The notes below the pieces were generated by a model. The model was given only the letters and a program-made list of their open reading frames with translations. It did no database searches and was not told where the DNA came from. From CBDCWQ01 sp965223435 (GTDB lineage: Bacteria; Myxococcota; Kuafuiibacteriia; Kuafuiibacteriales; Kuafuiibacteriaceae): DNA of 64,000 bases. Below are positions 59,342 through 64,000 of the stretch, piece after piece. Numbering within the stretch: the stretch's first letter is position 1; each line of letters begins with the position of its first letter. The stretch spans positions 558,001 through 622,000 of the forward strand of contig CBDCWQ010000018.1 in the NCBI GenBank assembly GCA_965223435.1. The letters run 5' to 3'. The position numbers and the translations under genes were made by a program.

Positions 59342-60652
59342 ATGGCATTTGAGTTCCGGCTACCGGATATTGGCGAGGGCGTTGTCGAGGGCGAGATCGT
59401 CAAGTGGCTTGTGAAGGCAGGCGAGACGATCGAAGTGGACCAACCCATGGTCGAAGTCATGACCGACAAGGCTACAGTGGTGATTCCCTCTCCCCGTCGC
59501 GGGGTCGTGAAAGAGACCCGGGGCCAAGAAGGCGAGGTCGTCGAGGTCGACGCGGTCCTCGTGGTGATCGAAGAAGACGGTGAATCGGCGTCATCGGGTG
59601 AGTCTGCGGCTCCGGTTGCGGCGGCGGCTCCTGGAGTGGCTTCGGGCCCTGGGCCGGGGCGTCCCGAGCCAAGCGAGGTGCCCCAAAGGGCGCCGGTGTC
59701 GTCCCCGTCTTCGCCGGGCTCGGCGGGTGCCGACCCCAAAGGCGGGGTGCTGGCGGCTCCGGCGACCCGTCGGCTGGCGCGTGAGTTGGGTGTCGAGCTG
59801 TCTACGCTTCGTGGGACCGGCCCGGCTGGTCGCGTGACGGCCGACGACGTCCGCCGGGCTCACGAGGGGTCACCCGTGCCTCAGCCTCCTTCGGCGCCCC
59901 GAGCTTCGCCGGGGGCGACGGCGCCCGCGGTCTCGCCCGCCGAAGCGGCAGGCGACGAGCGGATTCCGGTGCGAGGACTCCGCAAGCGCATCTGGGAGAA
60001 CATGGCCCAGTCGGCGTTTACGGCCGCGCATTTTACCTTTGTGGAAGAATGCGATGCCACGGACTTGGTGGCCCTTCGCGGGCGGCTGAATCAGCGCCTC
60101 GCATCCGGGGAGGCCAAACTTTCGTATTTGCCTTTTATCCTGAAGGCGATTCTTGCGGCGCTCAAACGTTTTCCCACCTTGAACGGCCAACTGGATGAGC
60201 CGGAAATGACCTTTGTCCAAAGGAGCGAGTATCACCTCGGTATCGCGGTTTCCTCGGATCGGGGACTGATTGTGCCTGTGATTCGGCACGCCGATCGTCG
60301 CTCGCTTTTGGATTTGGCTTCTGAGATTCAGCGTCTGTCCACGGCGGTGCGTGACGGCACGGTGAGCCAAAGTGACCTCGGAGGTTCGACCTTCACCGTG
60401 ACCAGTCTTGGCAAGGACGGTGGCATTTTCGCGACACCCATCATCAACTACCCAGAGGTGGCCATCATGGGTGTCCACAAGATCCAAAAGCGCCCCATGG
60501 TGGTCGACGACCGGATCGCGATCCGGGATATGATGAACTTCTCCCTGTCTTTCGATCACCGCTGGATCGACGGGCATGTGGGATCAGCCTTTACCTATGC
60601 CGTGATTCGTCTGCTCGAAAATCCTGATCGCCTGATGATGGAAATGGCCTAG
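59342..60652 (+). CDS. Dihydrolipoamide acyltransferase (E2), branched-chain-type
   Basis: From ATG 59342 the product has 436 residues. A single lipoyl domain (1-80) has the lipoylated Lys43 in MTDKATVVIPSP, a form typical of branched-chain 2-oxoacid E2. An Ala/Pro/Gly-rich hinge runs about 80-140. The peripheral subunit-binding domain (about 140-180; APATRRLARELGVELSTLRGTGPAGRVTADDV) binds E1/E3. The catalytic core (about 205-436; RIPVRGLRKRIWENMAQSAFTAAHFTFVEECD) ends with SFDHRWIDGHVG, giving catalytic His406 and Asp410. It moves the acyl group from lipoate to CoA. The acyl-CoA dehydrogenases and crotonase upstream would suit branched-chain breakdown, but that link is inference. Confidence 0.92.
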   Translation: MAFEFRLPDIGEGVVEGEIVKWLVKAGETIEVDQPMVEVMTDKATVVIPSPRRGVVKETRGQEGEVVEVDAVLVVIEEDGESASSGESAAPVAAAAPGVASGPGPGRPEPSEVPQRAPVSSPSSPGSAGADPKGGVLAAPATRRLARELGVELSTLRGTGPAGRVTADDVRRAHEGSPVPQPPSAPRASPGATAPAVSPAEAAGDERIPVRGLRKRIWENMAQSAFTAAHFTFVEECDATDLVALRGRLNQRLASGEAKLSYLPFILKAILAALKRFPTLNGQLDEPEMTFVQRSEYHLGIAVSSDRGLIVPVIRHADRRSLLDLASEIQRLSTAVRDGTVSQSDLGGSTFTVTSLGKDGGIFATPIINYPEVAIMGVHKIQKRPMVVDDRIAIRDMMNFSLSFDHRWIDGHVGSAFTYAVIRLLENPDRLMMEMA

Positions 60653-60656
60653 GCCT

Positions 60657-61100
60657 GTGACGCCCGACGCGCGTGCCCATAAGGCTCGTCAGCTGAGTCG
60701 GCAACAGGTTCGGCTGACCTATCACGTTCGCAAGCTGAGCCGGGTTGTGCGCGGGAGCCCGATGACCCATGCGCTCGAAAAACAGTTGAGCTCCGTGCGC
60801 GAGTACTTTGCCCGCGAGGCGGAGCTTGCGGTTCGAGAAGTGCGAAGTCTTGCCGAGCTGGATGCTTGGGCTGACTCGGGGCAGCATGGGGGGCGGGAAA
60901 CGGTGGCCCACCGTTTGGAGGCCGGCTCCGCCGCCCTTGGCCGTCTTAGAGCCGAGCGAGCGAAGCTCGATGCCCGTCTCGAGGCCGAGTGTTTGGCTTT
61001 GCGCACTTGCGAGAAGCAGCTTTTGGTGCGCTTGAAGCAACGGGTGGTTGGGATGGCGTTCCCCGTCGGAGGCGCGGCCCCGCGGCTTGGACGAGGATAG
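60657..61100 (+). CDS. Small helical/coiled-coil protein, unknown
   Basis: The 147-residue product starts at GTG 60657, 4 bp after the E2 stop, and ends 10 bp before the next gene, so it belongs to the same transcript. It is rich in Ala, Arg, Leu and Glu and almost wholly helical: HKARQLSRQQVRLTYHVRKLSRVVRG, ALEKQLSSVREYFAREAELAVREVRSLAELDAW, LGRLRAERAKLDARLEAECLALRTCEKQLL. Coiled-coil formation is likely in the last third. No signal peptide or membrane span is visible. I do not recognise a family. High GC codon use like its neighbours and tight spacing support that it is real. Confidence 0.6.
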   Translation: MTPDARAHKARQLSRQQVRLTYHVRKLSRVVRGSPMTHALEKQLSSVREYFAREAELAVREVRSLAELDAWADSGQHGGRETVAHRLEAGSAALGRLRAERAKLDARLEAECLALRTCEKQLLVRLKQRVVGMAFPVGGAAPRLGRG

Positions 61101-61110
61101 GGCAGAGTGC

Positions 61111-63060
61111 ATGGCTGAAGCCGTGAATACGTCTGGCACCCAGGTCGCGACGCCTGAGGCTTTTTGGCTGGTCTGGTTGCGCCATCAATGTCGAACCGAA
61201 AAGCGGGCGACGGTGATCGTCTTCGGTCTGGGTGCACTGCTGTTTTTCCCCTATCTCGGGACCCTTGGCCTTTGGGATTGCTGGGAGCCCCACTACGCCG
61301 AGGTCGCGCGTGAAATGATTGTTCGCGACGACTACGTCTACCCCCATTGGGAAGGGGCCTACTTCTTTAGTAAACCCATTTTTCCTTTGTGGTTGATGGC
61401 GGCGGGCCTGCTGGTGGTGGGCGCGGAGTCGCCTCCTGCCGGCGAGGCGCTGGGCAGTTTGGCCGAATGGGGGGTGCGCGCGCCCTTCGCTCTGATCGCC
61501 ATCATGGCGCTCTATGCCGTGTACCGGCTGGGAACCCAGCTTCGGGACCGTTCTGTGGGGCTCTTGGCGGTGGTGGTTCTGGGGTCGAGCGCACAGTTTG
61601 TCTTTATTGGGAAGCAGGCCATTACCGACATGCCGTTGGTGGGGTTGACCACGATCGCTTTTGCTTTCTTTGCGGCTGCGGTTTTTCACAATGAAGGGGA
61701 CAAAACGCAACGGCGTCATCAAGGGGTTGCGGCGGTTGCGATCCTGCTGTCTGTTTGGCCCCAGCTTGCCATCTTGGGGCGCGAGCTCAGCGGAGTCGAC
61801 GCGTGGCTGGCGCTGTCAGGCACCGCCTTGTTGGCGCTTGGTCTGGCGCTTCTGGTCTTTTTTTGGGGCAGCCACCAGGATGCCTTGCTGGTCGGGTTTT
61901 ATATTTGTGTTGGATTTGCCGCTTTGTCGAAGGGGTTGGCGGTTCTTGCACTCGTAGGCCCTACCGTTCTTTTGTACATGATCATCGCCTGGGATTTCGG
62001 CCTTTTGGTGCGAAGTCGCGTACTTGTGGGCGGACTGATATTCCTTTTGGTGGCTTCTCCTTGGTACGTGGTGTTGAGCCTCTTCGGGGGACGCGATGAC
62101 GAAGGCAAGACCTTCGTGACCCGTTTTTGGCTCCACGACAATTTCAATCGGGTAGGACGCGGCGTGCACGGCGACCGTGCCGGGATGGGCTATTTTTTGG
62201 AACAACTGGCGTACGGCATGTTTCCCTGGGTGGCTGTCGTGCCCTCTGCGCTTGGATTTGCGGTCAGCGATGCGCACGAAGAACGTTCTTTGGGGCAGAA
62301 GCGATTGCTGCTGTTTATTCTTATTTGGGGGCTCTGGACCTATCTTTTTATGTCGATGAGCCAGACCAAGTTTCATCACTACATTTTTCCTGCAGTACCT
62401 GCCTTGGCAGTTCTGGTTGCATTTTGGCTTTCTTGGGTTGCGGAGGACCCGACGGCCAGGCTCAGAGGTTTCGGGTTGATTTTGGTCGCGGCGGTTTTTG
62501 CGGTTGTGGCGAGGGATCTGATCAATGATCCGCAGCTGCTCGTGAACCTATTTACCTACAAGTACGACCGCGACTACCCGCGGGAGCTCCGACCCCGTGT
62601 TTTCCTCGCCTGCCTTGTGGGTGCGACCTCGATTGCCCTAATATACTTTGGGCTTCGGAGGCAAAAAGCCCAGATTCTTTTTTCGTTTTTGGGTATGGGC
62701 GTGCTCTTCGGGGTGTGGGTTTCGCACTATCACTTCAATATGTTAAGTCCTCATTGGAGTCAGGCTCATTTGTTCAAGACTTTCTACGAAGAACGTCGTC
62801 CGGGCGAGCCCATCTATGCGTACCAGCTCAACTGGCGGGGGGAGACTTTTTACAGCCGAAATCAAATTGTTCAGGTGAAGGATACCGGGGCCAATGAACG
62901 CATGCGTCGCTTGGTTGATCGCCCCGGTCGGGCATTTATCATCACCGAGCAATCTCGGTATTACACTTTGAAAAATCTGCTGTCCTCTAACGCGCGGTCG
63001 AAGATTCGAATCTTAGACCGCTCCAACAACAAGTTTTATCTTTGTTTGGTCGATGACTGA
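61111..63060 (+). CDS. GT39/ArnT-like membrane glycosyltransferase (second)
   Basis: From ATG 61111 the protein has 649 residues with about twelve membrane spans. The first periplasmic loop reads LGLWDCWEPHYAEVAREMIVRDDYVYPHWEGAYFFSKPIFPLWLMA. The Asp56 and Glu59 plus H-Y-AE-AREM arrangement is the ArnT-type GT-C catalytic loop. QFVFIGKQAITDMPLVGLTTIAFAFF and a KGLAVLALVGPTVLLY block follow as in ArnT-like enzymes. A soluble C-terminal domain (about 540-649; RPGEPIYAYQLNWRGETFYSRN) closes it. It probably transfers a sugar or aminosugar from polyprenyl phosphate to lipid A or another envelope acceptor. It overlaps the next gene by 8 bp. Confidence 0.87.
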   Translation: MAEAVNTSGTQVATPEAFWLVWLRHQCRTEKRATVIVFGLGALLFFPYLGTLGLWDCWEPHYAEVAREMIVRDDYVYPHWEGAYFFSKPIFPLWLMAAGLLVVGAESPPAGEALGSLAEWGVRAPFALIAIMALYAVYRLGTQLRDRSVGLLAVVVLGSSAQFVFIGKQAITDMPLVGLTTIAFAFFAAAVFHNEGDKTQRRHQGVAAVAILLSVWPQLAILGRELSGVDAWLALSGTALLALGLALLVFFWGSHQDALLVGFYICVGFAALSKGLAVLALVGPTVLLYMIIAWDFGLLVRSRVLVGGLIFLLVASPWYVVLSLFGGRDDEGKTFVTRFWLHDNFNRVGRGVHGDRAGMGYFLEQLAYGMFPWVAVVPSALGFAVSDAHEERSLGQKRLLLFILIWGLWTYLFMSMSQTKFHHYIFPAVPALAVLVAFWLSWVAEDPTARLRGFGLILVAAVFAVVARDLINDPQLLVNLFTYKYDRDYPRELRPRVFLACLVGATSIALIYFGLRRQKAQILFSFLGMGVLFGVWVSHYHFNMLSPHWSQAHLFKTFYEERRPGEPIYAYQLNWRGETFYSRNQIVQVKDTGANERMRRLVDRPGRAFIITEQSRYYTLKNLLSSNARSKIRILDRSNNKFYLCLVDD

Positions 63061-64000
63061 AGAGGCTCCAACCGCGGATACTCCGCCCAGCCCGCACAAG
63101 GACAGGCGGCGTTTACTCGTTCTGTCTGATATGCATCTGGGTCGGGATTGCAACGAAATTACGGGTTTTGAGCACACGGCTCGTCCCAATCCTGAGTTTG
63201 ACCAGGCTTTTGTCGATCTTCTCGACTTCTACACTGTTGCTCGAGAAAACGAATGGCGAATCATCTTCGCGGGCGACTTCATTGATTTTATCGAGTTGGT
63301 TGTTGTGCCCGGCAAACACGGCCCGCTGGATTTGGCCCTCAGCTTTGAGGTGACCCAAGAAGAGAAGGAATTTGGTCTGGGGACGGAAGCAGAACGGGTG
63401 GTCGTCAAGCTCAAAAAAACGCTTGAGTACCACAATCAGTTTTTCCGCCGCTTGTCTCAGTTCATTCGAGAGGGCGGCGAAGTGTCGATCATGCGGGGCA
63501 ACCACGATGTCGAGCTGTTTTGGCCGAAGGTGCAACGTGTGTTCCGCAGAAAGCTTGCCAAGTTTGCCTTTGATGAACAAAACCTGGACGTCGATGAGGC
63601 CATAGAACGGCATACTGATTTCCAAGGTCGAGTGTCGTTTGTGCCATGGGTGTACATCGAGCCCGGCCGGGTCTACATCGAGCATGGCCATCAGTACGAC
63701 GTGTATTGTTCCTTTGATCACCAGCTGTATCCGATCAGCCCTACCAATCCCCGTCGAATCGATACCCCCGTTTCTGCGTTTGCGATGCGGTACTTTGTGA
63801 ATATGCTTCAAGACTTCGCTGCGCATCATGCAGATGTGTGGTCAGCGAAGGATTACGTTGCGTGGCTCAAACGCCGTGGTCTGGGCGGGTCTTTGTATAT
63901 CATTCGCATGGCTATAGGGACGAGCTATCGCATGCTGCTCTATGCCGCTCGCTTTACGATGGGGCGTGTGCGGCGATACGGGAAGCAACACAATAAGCGG
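63053..64000 (+). CDS. Calcineurin-like metallophosphoesterase, 5' part
   Basis: The frame starts at ATG 63053, overlapping the GT39 stop by 8 bp, and is still open at the window end after 316 residues. The metal-binding blocks of the superfamily are complete: LVLSDMHLG (Asp26, His28), FAGDFIDF (Asp75), MRGNHDVE (Asn150-His151) and IEHGHQYD (His211, His213). Two metals and a phosphate ester are expected in the site. A long linker (about 85-140) and a C-terminal part after 230 are unassigned. Given the neighbouring lipid A genes and the lack of lpxI/lpxH, a role as UDP-2,3-diacylglucosamine hydrolase is one possibility, but the motifs do not distinguish it from other phosphoesterases. Confidence 0.85.
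   Translation, partial: MTEEAPTADTPPSPHKDRRRLLVLSDMHLGRDCNEITGFEHTARPNPEFDQAFVDLLDFYTVARENEWRIIFAGDFIDFIELVVVPGKHGPLDLALSFEVTQEEKEFGLGTEAERVVVKLKKTLEYHNQFFRRLSQFIREGGEVSIMRGNHDVELFWPKVQRVFRRKLAKFAFDEQNLDVDEAIERHTDFQGRVSFVPWVYIEPGRVYIEHGHQYDVYCSFDHQLYPISPTNPRRIDTPVSAFAMRYFVNMLQDFAAHHADVWSAKDYVAWLKRRGLGGSLYIIRMAIGTSYRMLLYAARFTMGRVRRYGKQHNKR

Noticed and set aside
1..64000. tRNA, rRNA, insertion sequences, prophage or CRISPR arrays
   Set aside because: No cloverleaf-like, transposase, integrase or regularly spaced repeat pattern was found on reading; covariance and repeat searches were not possible here.

Overview
The window is a chromosomal piece of a Gram-negative bacterium: it carries lipid A genes, an outer-membrane chaperone, many lipoproteins and a contractile type VI secretion system (T6SS). 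The style is deltaproteobacterial and would fit Myxococcota or Bradymonadota: large secreted or surface proteins with FG-GAP, LamG and RHS/SpvB modules, several T6SS accessory families, and a lipid A block next to lpd/E2 genes. This placement is inference from gene content; no rRNA, tRNA, insertion sequence or CRISPR array was seen.

1-1.5 kb: the end of an FG-GAP protein, then a small BrnTA-like toxin-antitoxin remnant in which the toxin has lost its N-terminus. A diverged 55-bp direct repeat flanks it. 1.5-14.6 kb: a minus-strand T6SS operon, in transcription order tssB, tssC, a VWA/FHA transmembrane protein, tssJ, tssK, tssL, tssM, tssA, tssF. tssG, tssE, tssH (clpV) and hcp are not in the window. 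14.8-18.6 kb: a second VWA membrane protein, divergent from tssB, and two tandem paralogous lipoproteins with coiled coil, LamG and Cys-rich domains.

18.9-26.8 kb: a tight plus-strand tip-and-effector operon. It encodes a DUF6484 protein, a DUF2169 chaperone, an AHH-type nuclease, an Imm11-like immunity protein, a catalytically dead ketoacyl-synthase-like protein, a DUF4150 PAAR-like tip, a HEAT-repeat protein and VgrG. The gene order suggests that the nuclease is loaded on the PAAR/VgrG spike with DUF2169 and perhaps the synthase-like protein as adaptors.

26.8-42.7 kb: an accessory surface region with a small membrane protein, an Ig-like lipoprotein, a 1380-residue orphan protein, a GH20 hexosaminidase lipoprotein, and a roughly 2470-residue SpvB/RHS lipoprotein. 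The last contains an internal carbohydrate-binding-like domain and ends in a lipase-like tip (AHSQGG). No immunity gene is recognisable beside it.

42.7-64 kb: housekeeping genes. These are a STAS protein, glutathione synthetase, a crotonase and two acyl-CoA dehydrogenases, then a long plus-strand envelope cluster: ompH/skp, lpxD, fabZ, lpxA, lpxB, a GT2 polyprenol-phosphate sugar synthase, a GT39 enzyme, msbA, waaA, lpd, an E2 acyltransferase, a coiled-coil protein, a second GT39 enzyme, and a metallophosphoesterase cut by the window end. lpxI or lpxH is missing from its usual place, so the phosphoesterase is worth testing for that step.
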